From: Hyphomicrobium_A sp963724945
Lineage (GTDB): Bacteria; Pseudomonadota; Alphaproteobacteria; Rhizobiales; Hyphomicrobiaceae
DNA: 64,000 nucleotides
Assembly (NCBI GenBank): GCA_963724945.1
Contig: CAVRWL010000003.1
Coordinates: 496,001 to 560,000 of the forward strand
Reading direction: 5' to 3'
Made by a program: the position numbers and the translations under genes. Below the pieces are notes generated by a model that did not search any database, was not told the DNA's origin, and saw only the letters and a program-made list of their open reading frames with translations. Below, one piece after another: positions 18,285-27,695 of this stretch. Positions within the stretch are counted from its first letter, which is position 1, and each line of letters opens with the position of its first letter.

Positions 18285-18731
18285 ATGGTCCGACCCCACC
18301 AGCCAGGCGAAGCCGTATTCAGAGCGGTTCTGCCCGAAGACATCGAGTGGAAGCCGTTCCCGGCGTTCCCACCTTCGGTCCGCCTCGCGGTCGTTGTCGG
18401 TCAGCCCTCGGAGCCCGGCCCCTACGTGATCAGGGTCAAAGTGCCCTCGGGCGTGCAGCTCATGCCACACAGACACCCAGAGGACCGGGTCTACACGGTC
18501 ATCTCCGGCGTCTTCTACATCGGACTGGGCGATCGGTTCGAGGGCGACAAGGTGAAGGCGTATCCGCCCGGTAGCGTAATCGTTCTGCCCGGCAATACGT
18601 CCCATTTCCACTGGGCAAAGTCAGGTGAGTACGTCACCCAGGTAACAGCAATCGGTCCATTGGGCATCGAATATTGCGATCCCGGCGACGATCCGCGCCG
18701 AAAAGCGCCGTTACCCCATTCCGTCGATTGA
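18285..18731 (+). CDS. Cupin domain protein
   Basis: A 148-residue single-domain cupin. Motif 1 is in VPSGVQLMPHRHPEDRVYTVISG (metal-binding His residues and a Glu/Asp position), and motif 2 in PPGSVIVLPGNTSHFHWAKSG. Starts at ATG 18285, with GAAGGAGG 6 bases upstream, rather than at earlier in-frame starts. The substrate cannot be told; it resembles small cupins described as ChrR-like or sensory/dioxygenase-like. First gene of an intact set of small stress-type genes (18.3-21.2 kb) between the two long repeats. Confidence 0.85.
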   Translation: MVRPHQPGEAVFRAVLPEDIEWKPFPAFPPSVRLAVVVGQPSEPGPYVIRVKVPSGVQLMPHRHPEDRVYTVISGVFYIGLGDRFEGDKVKAYPPGSVIVLPGNTSHFHWAKSGEYVTQVTAIGPLGIEYCDPGDDPRRKAPLPHSVD

Positions 18732-18845
18732 CCGGCCTTCGGTGATCACTCGGGATGCCGCCGTTGGCTCTTCTGTCGTCGAAAATTTGATCTGATGACA
18801 ACAAACGGATTCAGTTGGAAATGACGAAGCATGAAGGAGAGAAAC

Positions 18846-19535
18846 ATGAAAATCTTGATGGTGCTAACGTCGCATGATCAACTCGGCAACACGGGCCGCA
18901 AAACCGGTTTCTGGCTGGAAGAATTTGCGGCGCCCTACTTCGTTTTCAGAGACGCCGGTGTGGAGTTAACGCTGGCCTCTCCCAAGGGCGGCCAGCCGCC
19001 GATCGATCCAAAGAGTGATCTGCCGGAAAATCAGACCCCCGCCATGGCTCGCTTTAAGAAGGATGCGGCGGCGCAAAAAGCCCTTGCTAACACAGTCAAG
19101 CTTGCGGATGTGAAAGCGGAAGATTTCGACACCGTTTTCTATCCGGGCGGGCACGGCCCCATGTGGGATCTGGCGGAGAGCCCCGTGTCCATCGCTCTGA
19201 TCGAGTCGTTCTACAATTCCGGCAAGCCGATCGCTTTGGTCTGCCACTCACCCGGGGTTCTTCGTCATGTCACATACAAGGGCGAGCCTCTGGTGAAAGG
19301 GAAGCACGTAACTGGCTTTACGAATGGCGAGGAAGAAGAGGTACAGCTTACCAAGGTTGTGCCGTTCCTCGTTGAGGATGAACTGCTGCGGCTCGGCGCC
19401 ATCTTTGAGAAGATGGCGAACTGGCAGCCTTTTTCCATCACGGATGGCCGCCTGATTACGGGGCAGAATCCCGCATCGTCGACCTCTGCAGCCCAGGCGC
19501 TTCTGAAGCTCATGGCTACGGAAAAGGCGGCATAG
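18846..19535 (+). CDS. DJ-1/PfpI family protein (Hsp31-like)
   Basis: A 229-residue class I glutamine-amidotransferase-fold protein. The nucleophile elbow is ALVCHSPGVLRH (Cys near residue 133), and PGGHGPMWDLAE precedes it. The acidic residue expected before it lies in FRDAGVELTLASPKGG. Length and the N-terminal MVLTSHDQLGNTGRKTGFWLEE match the Hsp31/YhbO-type branch that handles methylglyoxal and glycated substrates. ATG 18846 is preferred over 18831 because AAGGAGA sits at 18836. Cytoplasmic; fits with the VOC protein next door. Confidence 0.88.
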   Translation: MKILMVLTSHDQLGNTGRKTGFWLEEFAAPYFVFRDAGVELTLASPKGGQPPIDPKSDLPENQTPAMARFKKDAAAQKALANTVKLADVKAEDFDTVFYPGGHGPMWDLAESPVSIALIESFYNSGKPIALVCHSPGVLRHVTYKGEPLVKGKHVTGFTNGEEEEVQLTKVVPFLVEDELLRLGAIFEKMANWQPFSITDGRLITGQNPASSTSAAQALLKLMATEKAA

Positions 19536-19591
19536 TCGTTTTTCCGCAATTCGCGCGCGAGCCAACTCAGCCTTCATCACGCGGTTCGGCC

Positions 19592-19732
19592 ATGGAGGCG
19601 AACTTTGCTGCCTTGGCCGAAGCTTTGAATGAGTTTCCGCAAGAGAATGCCTTCGGAAATGAAGCCATGAAGCGCCAGGGCAACACTCGGTCGCTTACGC
19701 CGAGCACCGCCAGTTCGTTCGATGTCAACTAA
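19592..19732 (+). CDS. Possible 46-residue ORF, unknown
   Basis: ATG 19592 to TAA 19730 reads MEANFAALAEALNEFPQEN ... ASSFDVN. No clear ribosome binding site and no family recognised. It could be a fragment of a larger lost gene. It fills the 240-base gap between the DJ-1 and VOC genes. Confidence 0.25.
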   Translation: MEANFAALAEALNEFPQENAFGNEAMKRQGNTRSLTPSTASSFDVN

Positions 19733-19772
19733 AGCGGGCAGCGTGCTCCGCCGCTATTAATTGGAGTCGTCT

Positions 19773-20228
19773 ATGAACCAAGTACAAGTCGAGCAGAAAA
19801 GCTATCAGATGCCGCCGCAGGATGGGTTTACCGTCGCACACTTTCTCACCGTCGCCGACATCGAACGATCGGCTCGATTTTACGAAACGGTCTTCGGAGG
19901 TCGCATTCTGAGCAGAGGCGACAGCAGCGGCGCGCCGGGGTACATCCAGATCGCGAACACGTGGCTCATTGTCAACGTCGGGGGCGGTCCGACACCCGAC
20001 AAACCATCGGTAACGCTCAGCGTCCCCGCCGACCCCGATTCAGTCAGCAGCTTTATGAATATCCGCGTTGCAGATATTCAAGCGTGCTATGAACTATGGC
20101 GAAGTCGAGGAGCCGAGTTTATCACAGAGCCAAAGGACAAGTACGGCGAGACGCGCTGCTACATTCGCGATCCTGATGGTTATATTATAGAAGTTGGGCA
20201 AAGCAAGCCGGACTTCACTTACGGCTAA
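19773..20228 (+). CDS. VOC (glyoxalase/bleomycin-resistance) superfamily protein
   Basis: A 151-residue protein with two beta-alpha-beta-beta-beta units. Unit one: TVAHFLTVADIERSARFYETVFGG. Unit two: NIRVADIQACYELWRSRGAEF and CYIRDPDGYIIEVGQS. His27-region and Glu near the C-terminus are plausible metal ligands. The upstream TTG at 19761 is in frame, but ATG 19773 gives a better N-terminus. Members include glyoxalase I, dioxygenases and thiol transferases; substrate not predicted. Neighbours suggest a reactive-carbonyl role. Confidence 0.82.
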   Translation: MNQVQVEQKSYQMPPQDGFTVAHFLTVADIERSARFYETVFGGRILSRGDSSGAPGYIQIANTWLIVNVGGGPTPDKPSVTLSVPADPDSVSSFMNIRVADIQACYELWRSRGAEFITEPKDKYGETRCYIRDPDGYIIEVGQSKPDFTYG

Positions 20229-20374
20229 ACGGCACGACACATGAAAGCATCTGTGGTGACCGCGTACACTCCGGCGACCAGTCGGTCGGGCCTTGCTCGA
20301 TATCGGCCGCGTTAGGTCTATGACACAGGACGAGCTTGATCAACGCGGCAAGCACGACGGAGGAGCGCCCCCTC

Positions 20375-20728
20375 TTACTCGTGGAGCAGTTCCTGCCAAT
20401 TGGAGGGTACGCGTCCGCCAGGCCCAGGCACGGGTTGATCTAAAGGATGCGAATGTGGAGCGGTTAGTTTCGGACCGGTCACATATTCGCGCGTACGGTA
20501 ATCATAAAACCACTGCTCGCCGGGCTCGAAACTCGTGACAATCGGGTGGCCGGTAGCCGCGCTGTGTTTTGACGCGTGCTGATTTGGCGAACTATCGCAG
20601 CAACCGATGTGACCACACTGGGCGCATCTGCGAAGATGGAACCACCAACCGCCTGCCGCCTGGCATTCAAGACAGCCGGTACCACTCGGCTTGGCTGAGG
20701 GATTGATACCCTCTCTCTCAGATTTCAC
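20375..20728 (-). CDS. UBP-type zinc finger protein
   Basis: A 117-residue protein with a UBP (ubiquitin-hydrolase-type) zinc finger: CLECQAAGGWWFHLRRCAQC, then GHIGCCDSSPNQHASKH and TGHPIV, giving the Cys/His ligand set. The C-terminal half (EQWFYDYRTREYV) follows the usual bacterial pattern. In eukaryotes the fold binds the free ubiquitin C-terminus; the bacterial stand-alone proteins are of unknown role. Isolated on the minus strand, convergent with the VOC gene. Confidence 0.85.
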   Translation of the reverse strand: MKSEREGINPSAKPSGTGCLECQAAGGWWFHLRRCAQCGHIGCCDSSPNQHASKHSAATGHPIVTSFEPGEQWFYDYRTREYVTGPKLTAPHSHPLDQPVPGPGGRVPSNWQELLHE

Positions 20729-20777
20729 GATGCCTCCGTAACAACCTCCGCACGACCTGCCCCACTTTGCTCAGATG

Positions 20778-21170
20778 TTATTCCAGGTGTTCCTTATGCT
20801 CGCGCTTGCGTGTCGCAGCGCCTTTGGCGGCAGCCTCTTTCAGTTCCCCACGCTCACGCTTGGTCTCAACGCCTTTGGCGGCAGCTTCTTTCCGGCTTTG
20901 TTGCGGATGAACGCCAAGATCATGCCATGACGTCTCTGAAAGGTCGACGTTATAATACTTTGCAGCCTTCTCGATGTTCGCGAAGGCCAAAGCGCGGTCG
21001 GAATCGGAGACGCCGATGACTTGATCGAACCGTGCCACGGCATTACGCACGTGCTGCGCATCGGTCAGAGGCTCTTTACGCTGCTTCGGAAAGGCGAAAA
21101 CGGTGTCGGGCAAGTCGCCTTGCATCGCAAGCTGCCCGTGTTCTTCGTGAGGGATCCAAGTCGTTTGCAT
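20778..21170 (-). CDS. DUF6582-like small protein with Lys/Ala-rich tail
   Basis: A 130-residue protein. The central segment LPDTVFAFPKQRKEPLTDAQHVRNAVARFDQV matches proteins annotated DUF6582, which occur alone or in phage-related contexts. The C-terminus carries two copies of a KEAAAKG-type motif (RKEAAAKGVETKRER, LKEAAAKGAATRKRE), basic and helical, perhaps nucleic-acid-binding. Function unknown. Last gene of the segment bracketed by the long repeats. Confidence 0.7.
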   Translation of the reverse strand: MQTTWIPHEEHGQLAMQGDLPDTVFAFPKQRKEPLTDAQHVRNAVARFDQVIGVSDSDRALAFANIEKAAKYYNVDLSETSWHDLGVHPQQSRKEAAAKGVETKRERGELKEAAAKGAATRKREHKEHLE

Positions 21171-21345
21171 TGCGAACTCCGTTTTAGGACGGACTCTCGT
21201 TTGTGTCAGTTGATCATTCTCAAACAGCTTTTCAAGGCGGCGCTTTTTGTCAGTCGCGGCTGGCAGCGGTGACCTGGGTCCCGCGCGCTTTCCGGACGCC
21301 GCCGTTGGCTAATGTCAGCTTCTGGCCCCACCGGAAAACCGACAA

Positions 21346-21798
21346 ACTTATCCCCACCCCCTCCCACCTCCCCCATACTCTCCGCACCCCTGCCCATCAT
21401 GGGACGCATCAGCTGAGCGGCTTTGCGGGGCGGGGGCGGTGCCCGGTTGAGGCAGGCGTCCGTACCGTCGCGGGCGTCTGACGCGAGGCTTAGCTCGCCG
21501 CAGATTCCGGGGCCGCGGATCGAGGCTGTGCAGCCTGGCAACAGACTGCACGGACGCCCGTCGCGCAGCGGCGCTCCATCGTTCGGATGCGCAGCAGCTC
21601 TAGGTTCTGGACGCGAGAGGCTCGGGCGAAGCGCCCCGAGCCGGACCGATGAGCCCGCTGACGATGTGACCGCACCCTCGGCACGGCACGCAACCGGCGC
21701 GGGCGCTGAAGGCTGCCCGTTAGTTGCGACAGGATCGCAGCGCTTCGGCGCCCGCGCTCCCTTGCTCTTTTCAAACCCTCGGGCAGCGATGCCGCGAG
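21346..21798. repeat. ~460-bp dispersed repeat, copy B
   Basis: Second copy, same orientation as 15621-16083 (see that entry for matching blocks). Copies A and B bracket 16.1-21.3 kb. Not flanked by a recognisable insertion-sequence gene. Confidence 0.85.
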
Positions 21799-21847
21799 GC
21801 GTCGAGGCTTGCCTGCAAAGGAGCCCGCAACGATGCCCCACACACCA

Positions 21848-22017
21848 CGTCATCCCGCTGCAGAGCGGGACCCACGCCAGCTTCAGCATGCACGACGCGA
21901 GCGCGTCTCGTTCCTTTGCGAGCAACCGCTGCAACGGTTGGTAGTCGACCGCTCCAAAAGCGCTTGCGGAGAATTGCGTGGGTCCCGGCCTGTCGCCGAG
22001 CATGCTCCGCCATGACG
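21848..22017. repeat. ~170-bp element with inverted ends
   Basis: CGGGACCCACGC at 21866-21877 is perfectly inverted at 21976-21987. Each is flanked outward by a GTCAT-containing block (21849-21853 and, inverted, within 22011-22015). This resembles the short non-autonomous palindromic elements found between genes in alphaproteobacteria. Lies just downstream of argG's 3' end. Confidence 0.6.
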
Positions 22018-22060
22018 GGAGACGGACGGACTGACGGCGTCCGCGAAAGCGAACGTGTGC

Positions 22061-23294
<1,234 letters not shown>

Positions 23295-23400
23295 AGAGGA
23301 TGGCTTTCGCGTAGGGGGACGTCGTTTGGCAGCGCACTATAGGGATCGACCGCCGCCCCGCAAGGCTCGACCGGACGCAACACGCAGAGCAGAGAGAAAC

Positions 23401-24006
23401 ATGCCGCGCCTGACGTTCTGGTACGAGTTCGCCTCGACCTATTCCTACCTCTCCGCCATGCGCATCGAGGCAGCGGCGGCCGCAGCCCGCGTGGAGATCG
23501 CCTGGCAGCCGTTCCTGCTCGGTCCGATCTTCAAGGCCCAGGGTTGGACCACGTCGCCGTTCAACATCTATCCGGCAAAAGGACGCTACATGGTGCGCGA
23601 CGTCGGGCGCATCGCGGCGGCGCGCGGGCTTCGCTTCCAGATGCCCGATCCCTTTCCCGCCAACGCACTCAAGGCGGCGCGGCTCGCCGTCGTCGGAACC
23701 GAGCAGGGCTGGGTCGTGCCGTTCTCCAAGGCTGTGTTTGCCGCGGAGTTTGCGCACGGCAAGGACATCGCCAGCGAGGCGGAGCTGCAGGCGATCCTGG
23801 AGGGCCTCGGTCTCGATGCGCCGCGCATCCTCAAGCGCAGCAACGAGGGGGACATCAAGGAGGGGCTGCGCACGGCGACGGGGCGGGCCGAGGCGCTCGG
23901 CATCTTCGGCGCCCCGACGTTCATGTGCGAGGACGGGGAGCTCTTCTGGGGCGACGACCGGCTGGAACTCGCACTCGCATCTGCGCGCGAGCAAAACCCG
24001 GCTTGA
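23401..24006 (+). CDS. 2-hydroxychromene-2-carboxylate isomerase-like protein (DsbA fold, kappa-GST-like)
   Basis: A 201-residue thioredoxin/DsbA-fold protein of the HCCA isomerase/kappa GST family. FWYEFASTYSYLSAMR carries the catalytic Ser and Tyr positions in place of a CxxC, followed by WQPFLLGPIFKAQGW. The helical insert has NALKAARLAVVG, and FGAPTFMCEDGELFWGDDRLE near the end is diagnostic. The family isomerises glutathione-dependent aromatic intermediates or acts on unknown disulfide or thiol substrates. Diverges from argG with about 100 bp between starts. Confidence 0.88.
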   Translation: MPRLTFWYEFASTYSYLSAMRIEAAAAAARVEIAWQPFLLGPIFKAQGWTTSPFNIYPAKGRYMVRDVGRIAAARGLRFQMPDPFPANALKAARLAVVGTEQGWVVPFSKAVFAAEFAHGKDIASEAELQAILEGLGLDAPRILKRSNEGDIKEGLRTATGRAEALGIFGAPTFMCEDGELFWGDDRLELALASAREQNPA

Positions 24007-24085
24007 CAATGTTCCGCATCTTGGCGATCATGTTTCCGTTTTGTGCACAAATGTTCTTGTGCGGGCTTAATGGGGGAGATCTTCA

Positions 24086-24421
24086 ATGATGCGCTTAGCT
24101 AGCAATCGCTTGGTCGCGGCCGCCTGGCCAGTGACGCTCTGCCTCGCCGTAAGCTGCGTTCTCGCGACCACGGCATTGGCCGAGGACACCAAGTCGGCAG
24201 CAACGACTGCTACGACCACCACAACGACGACAACCCCGGCGAAGAAGAAGACGACGACGCCTTCGCCCTGCAAGGGCCTCGACAACGCCGCCTGCACCGC
24301 CAACGCAATTTGCACGTGGTACAGGGAAGCCCATCTGAAATCGGGGAAGACGCGCAAGGCGCACTGTCAGAAGAAGCCGACGCGCACCGCCAAGAAAAAG
24401 GCGCCTGCGACCAAGCCTTGA
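24086..24421 (+). CDS. Small secreted Thr/Lys-rich protein, unknown
   Basis: A 111-residue protein with a signal peptide (about residues 1-32, ending TTALA-ED). A run of threonines (about residues 41-51), a Lys/Thr linker, a core with three cysteines (SPCKGLDNAACTANAICTWYRE, plus CQKK) and a basic tail of Lys/Ala/Pro follow. The Cys core could be disulfide-bonded in the periplasm. No family recognised. It has a reasonable upstream GGGGGAG, and the product is also convergent with the next gene. Confidence 0.65.
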   Translation: MMRLASNRLVAAAWPVTLCLAVSCVLATTALAEDTKSAATTATTTTTTTTPAKKKTTTPSPCKGLDNAACTANAICTWYREAHLKSGKTRKAHCQKKPTRTAKKKAPATKP

Positions 24422-24424
24422 GGC

Positions 24425-25051
24425 TTAAGCCACGCGCACATTCATCAGCATGGCGCCGAAGCCGAGCGGCACGAGCGCGGCGAGCATCATGAGCTGCGCC
24501 GGCGGCCAGCTCCGGCGCGTCACCGCGTGGCCGCCTTCGCTGCGGTAGCTTGCAAACGCCTGCCGCACCGATACGGCCGCCGCGTCGGCGGCATCCATGA
24601 CCGCCGCATTCGCCTCCGCGGTCGGCCAGGCGACTGAGTGCGGCATGCCTGAAGCAATCAGCATGAATGCCATCGGCCACGAAGCGGGTGGCGCGGACCA
24701 CATGTCGAGCCACGCCTGCATCGGCGACGGACTTGCCCCGGGCGCGAACGGAGAGCCCGCAAAGGGAAAGCCCGCGAACGGGAGACCCGCATACCTGTCG
24801 CCGCGCTGCGGAGCCGCCGCCCAGAAGAACGGAGCGAACGGCATCGGCGGCGCCTCCTGACGAGCGGGAGCTTGCCAGCCCCAGGCCGGGGTCGATGGCT
24901 TGGACTGTTTCGGGGGCGCCAGCACGTCCGCCCAGAAATTAAAGACCTGCTCGGTGAAGGCTGCATAAGCCGCAGTGGTCGCTGCCGTGTAGCCAAAGGC
25001 AGCATCCGTGCAGCGGCGCCTGAAACGCTCCTGGAGGTGAGGATCAACCAT
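24425..25051 (-). CDS. Unknown protein, possibly PHA-granule associated
   Basis: A 208-residue protein. The N-terminal part (FTEQVFNFWADVLAPP) resembles short helices in PHA-associated proteins. The middle is Pro/Phe/Ala-rich with FAG-type repeats (PFAGFPFAGSPFAPG), followed by a Trp/Met/Ala region (AWLDMWSAPPASWPMAFM) and a C-terminal hydrophobic helix (LMMLAALVPLGFGAMLM). No family recognised with certainty. The 15-bp palindrome about 100 bp upstream shares TTGCA/TGCAA halves with the inverted repeat upstream of the phasin gene at 59 kb, which prompts the PHA link. This is inference. Confidence 0.6.
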   Translation of the reverse strand: MVDPHLQERFRRRCTDAAFGYTAATTAAYAAFTEQVFNFWADVLAPPKQSKPSTPAWGWQAPARQEAPPMPFAPFFWAAAPQRGDRYAGLPFAGFPFAGSPFAPGASPSPMQAWLDMWSAPPASWPMAFMLIASGMPHSVAWPTAEANAAVMDAADAAAVSVRQAFASYRSEGGHAVTRRSWPPAQLMMLAALVPLGFGAMLMNVRVA

Positions 25052-25152
25052 GCCGCGTCGCCTTCTTGCCGCTCTCAGCCGGCGCCGGCGTGCGCTTTAA
25101 ATGCTTCGGGGGTGCCGGTCGTGCAGCCGCGCCTTTTGCAATCTAATCTTTC

Positions 25153-25167
25153 TGTTGCATTGCAACA
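25153..25167. promoter_or_regulatory. Palindrome TGTTGCA-T-TGCAACA, candidate PhaR-type operator
   Basis: Perfect 7-bp arms around one central base, about 100 bp upstream of the minus-strand gene starting at 25051. The half-sites (TTGCA/TGCAA) match those in the inverted repeat before the phasin gene (58918-58957). A shared repressor such as PhaR is a reasonable guess; not shown. Confidence 0.5.
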
Positions 25168-25239
25168 AGATAAAATAAGGCAGCGGACCTTAAGAAAGAG
25201 CCAAGACCGGCTTGAAAGCAATGCGGGCGGGCAGGCGCT

Positions 25240-25773
25240 CTAGCTTGCCGCCTCTGCGAGCTTGCCGTCCGTCTTCTCGGCTCCGGGCGGCTCGCCGTCC
25301 TCGTCCGCCGACGGCTCCGTCACCGCCTCCCCGCCGCTGCCCTTGCCTCCCGCACTACGGCCGGCCACCAGCCAATAGGCGAGACCGCCGAGGAACCCTA
25401 CCGTCAGAAAGGCGCGCGCGGCGTAGTCGTTGACGATCGATGGCTGGCCGCCGACCTCGGAGAGGTACTCTGCACCAAAGCCGCCGAGCGCAATCGCAAT
25501 GCCGGCAATCACATAGTAAATCCACGAGCGGATCGCCTGCCATTCGGCGATCGCGACGGCGATGAGGGCGAAGGGGAGGGCGAAGATCGCCGAATGCGTC
25601 GCCGCAAGAAGCGACAGAATTCCGGCGCTGCCGAGCCTGTCCGGCCTCAGATCCGCCGGCAGCGTCGCTATGTCGGCAGGGGTGATCACGAATGCCACCG
25701 TCGCCACACCGGCGACCAGACACGCGACGATGAATCCGATGAGGATCCGTAAGATTGCGCCCAGCATACGCAT
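25240..25773 (-). CDS. Membrane protein, four predicted helices (twin 1)
   Basis: A 177-residue protein with about four hydrophobic segments (ILRILIGFIVACLVAGVATV, ILSLLAATHSAIFALPFALI, WIYYVIAGIAIALGG, AFLTVGFLGGLAYWLVAG) and a charged C-terminal tail. The start at 25773 (MRMLGAIL) is preferred over 25827. Shares layout and the ending GGLAYWLVAGR with its neighbour at 25867-26289, so the pair arose by tandem duplication. Inner membrane. Function unknown. Confidence 0.7.
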   Translation of the reverse strand: MRMLGAILRILIGFIVACLVAGVATVAFVITPADIATLPADLRPDRLGSAGILSLLAATHSAIFALPFALIAVAIAEWQAIRSWIYYVIAGIAIALGGFGAEYLSEVGGQPSIVNDYAARAFLTVGFLGGLAYWLVAGRSAGGKGSGGEAVTEPSADEDGEPPGAEKTDGKLAEAAS

Positions 25774-25866
25774 ACTCCACCCGCCCCTGACGAGACCCGC
25801 CAAGTTTACAGGCCCAAAGCGGCACACCTCAACGAAAAACAGCGTCCCCCGAGCCGATGCGGCTGC

Positions 25867-26289
25867 TCAAGCGTAGCGGCCGGCGAGCAGCCAATAGACG
25901 AAACCGCCCGCAAACCCGGCCGTAGCGAACACCTGCCATACGACCTGCTCGGGCAGCCCGAAGGTCCCGGTTTGCCCGAATTGGGCAAGGAGCGGAACGG
26001 CGGCGAGCGCCGCCCCGCCGCCCACGATGTAGTAAATGGCGGAGCGAATGCTGGCGACCTCGCCGATGAGGATGACGAGGAGCGCCGGAATGATCGTGAC
26101 GCCCGTTGTCAGCAGAATCCCCTGATTCATCAGATCAACTATGGCCTCGAAGGCGTCGTCCCCCCGCCTTATGTGCAGTACATCAGTGACGCGCTCGAGG
26201 CCCAAGGTGACGAGCACGAAGCAAGAGGCGGCGGCCGCGATGGCGAGCGCCAGCGGAACGAGGATAATGCGGCCGAACGTCTTCAACAT
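25867..26289 (-). CDS. Membrane protein, four predicted helices (twin 2)
   Basis: A 140-residue paralogue of the gene at 25240-25773. Four hydrophobic segments (IILVPLALAIAAAASCFVLV, GVTIIPALLVILIGEVAS, AIYYIVGGGAALAAVPLL, VFATAGFAGGFVYWLLAGR). The likely start MLKTFGRI at 26289 overlaps nothing; rlmN ends at 26297, eight bases upstream, so it is probably translated from the rlmN transcript. Function unknown. Confidence 0.7.
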   Translation of the reverse strand: MLKTFGRIILVPLALAIAAAASCFVLVTLGLERVTDVLHIRRGDDAFEAIVDLMNQGILLTTGVTIIPALLVILIGEVASIRSAIYYIVGGGAALAAVPLLAQFGQTGTFGLPEQVVWQVFATAGFAGGFVYWLLAGRYA

Positions 26290-26296
26290 GCTCGCT

Positions 26297-27532
26297 TCAG
26301 CCTCCGCTTGAGCCCGCTGAGGCGGTCGCGCGTTCGCTCGCCGTGAGCCGCATGCTGGCACTTTTGAGCTGGCCGCACGCAGCGTGGATGTCGCGTCCCC
26401 GCGGGGTGCGCACGGGGCTCGCGTAGCCCGCCCGGTTCACCACGTCCGCGAAACGCTCGATCTGCTCCCAATCCGAGCACTCATAGGCCGCTCCCGGCCA
26501 GGGGTTGAATGGTATGAGGTTGATCTTCGCCGGAATGCCGGCCAACAGCCGCACCAGTGCCCGAGCCTCCGCGAGACTGTCGTTCACCCCCTTTAGCATC
26601 ACGTACTCGAAGGTGATGCGCTTGGCGTTCGAGAGCCCGGGATAGCCACGGCAGGCATCAAGTAGAGCCGCAATAGGATACTTGCGGTTGATGGGGACGA
26701 GCACATCGCGCAATTCGTCATTGGTCGCGTGCAGCGAGATGGCGAGCATGGTGCCCGCTTCCGTGCCCCAGCGGCCGATCTCCGGAACGATGCCCGATGT
26801 CGACAGGGTGATGCGGCGCTTGGAGACGGAAAGCCCTTCGCCGTCGGCGGCTACCCCGATCGCTGCCTTGACGTGATCGAAGTTGTAGAGCGGCTCGCCC
26901 ATGCCCATGAGCACGATATTGGTGATCTTGCGCTCGGTGTCGGGCAGCAAACGTCCGTCGCCGGGCGCCTCGGCGCCCCCATCTTTGCCTGCCTTCGGCA
27001 GGACCCAGTCGCCGATGCGATCGCGCGCCACGAGGATCTGCGCGACGATTTCTGCGGATGTGAGGTTGCGTACGAGGCGCTGCGTGCCGGTATGGCAGAA
27101 GGTGCAGTTGAGCGTGCAGCCGACCTGGCTCGAGATACATAAAGTGCCGCGGTCGGCCTCGGGAATGTAAACCGTCTCGATCTCGGGAGGCTTTGTCTCG
27201 CTGCCCTGGGGCGCCAGACGCAGCAGCCACTTGCGCGTCCCGTCGACGGATATCTGCTCGGTTACGACCTGCGGCCGCTCAAGCGTATAGCGTGCGCAAA
27301 GTGTCGTGCGCAGCTCCTTGGAGACATCGGTCATCGCCTCGAAGCTTGCGGCTCCCCGCACGTAGATCCAGCTCCAGAGCTGGCTAACACGCATACGCAG
27401 CTGCCTTTCGGGCACGCCGATCGAAGCGAGCGCGGCGCGCAGCTCCTCGCGGCTCATGCCCGCGAGCGAGGGCATGAGCGGCAGTGGAGCGCCCGGATCG
27501 GGGGCTGGACGAGGATCAGCAAGGAGAGCCAT
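26297..27532 (-). CDS. rlmN: 23S rRNA/tRNA adenine-C2 methyltransferase RlmN
   Basis: A 411-residue radical-SAM enzyme that methylates C2 of A2503 in 23S rRNA and A37 in some tRNAs. The cluster motif CTLNCTFC (CxxxCxxC) is intact, as are GMGEPLYNFD, SLHATNDELRD and the C-terminal catalytic Cys in IHAACGQLKS. The N-terminal accessory domain (LRAALASIGVPERQLRMRV, LWSWIYVRGA) is present. Length is typical for alphaproteobacteria. Heads a minus-strand cluster with the two membrane proteins. Confidence 0.97.
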   Translation of the reverse strand: MALLADPRPAPDPGAPLPLMPSLAGMSREELRAALASIGVPERQLRMRVSQLWSWIYVRGAASFEAMTDVSKELRTTLCARYTLERPQVVTEQISVDGTRKWLLRLAPQGSETKPPEIETVYIPEADRGTLCISSQVGCTLNCTFCHTGTQRLVRNLTSAEIVAQILVARDRIGDWVLPKAGKDGGAEAPGDGRLLPDTERKITNIVLMGMGEPLYNFDHVKAAIGVAADGEGLSVSKRRITLSTSGIVPEIGRWGTEAGTMLAISLHATNDELRDVLVPINRKYPIAALLDACRGYPGLSNAKRITFEYVMLKGVNDSLAEARALVRLLAGIPAKINLIPFNPWPGAAYECSDWEQIERFADVVNRAGYASPVRTPRGRDIHAACGQLKSASMRLTASERATASAGSSGG

Positions 27533-27695
27533 GTGACGGTCTGAGCGAGGCTGTTTTCAGCCTATCTAACGCGTCTGCCGCCCGCCCGAAAGCTGCAATG
27601 CTAACCCCGCGCAGGCCCCAGACCAGCGCGGGGTATCTCGACTTTTGCTCAAGTTCTTTATGGGACGCAGGTTTCGTCCCGTTTTTGCGCGGCCG

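Noticed and set aside
13462..22060. Integrative element inserted at the argG 3' end by an integrase
   Set aside because: The argG relic at 13.5 kb fits the position of a displaced 3' end, but no integrase is visible and the asnB relic beside it better fits a copied junction. Kept only as an alternative explanation.
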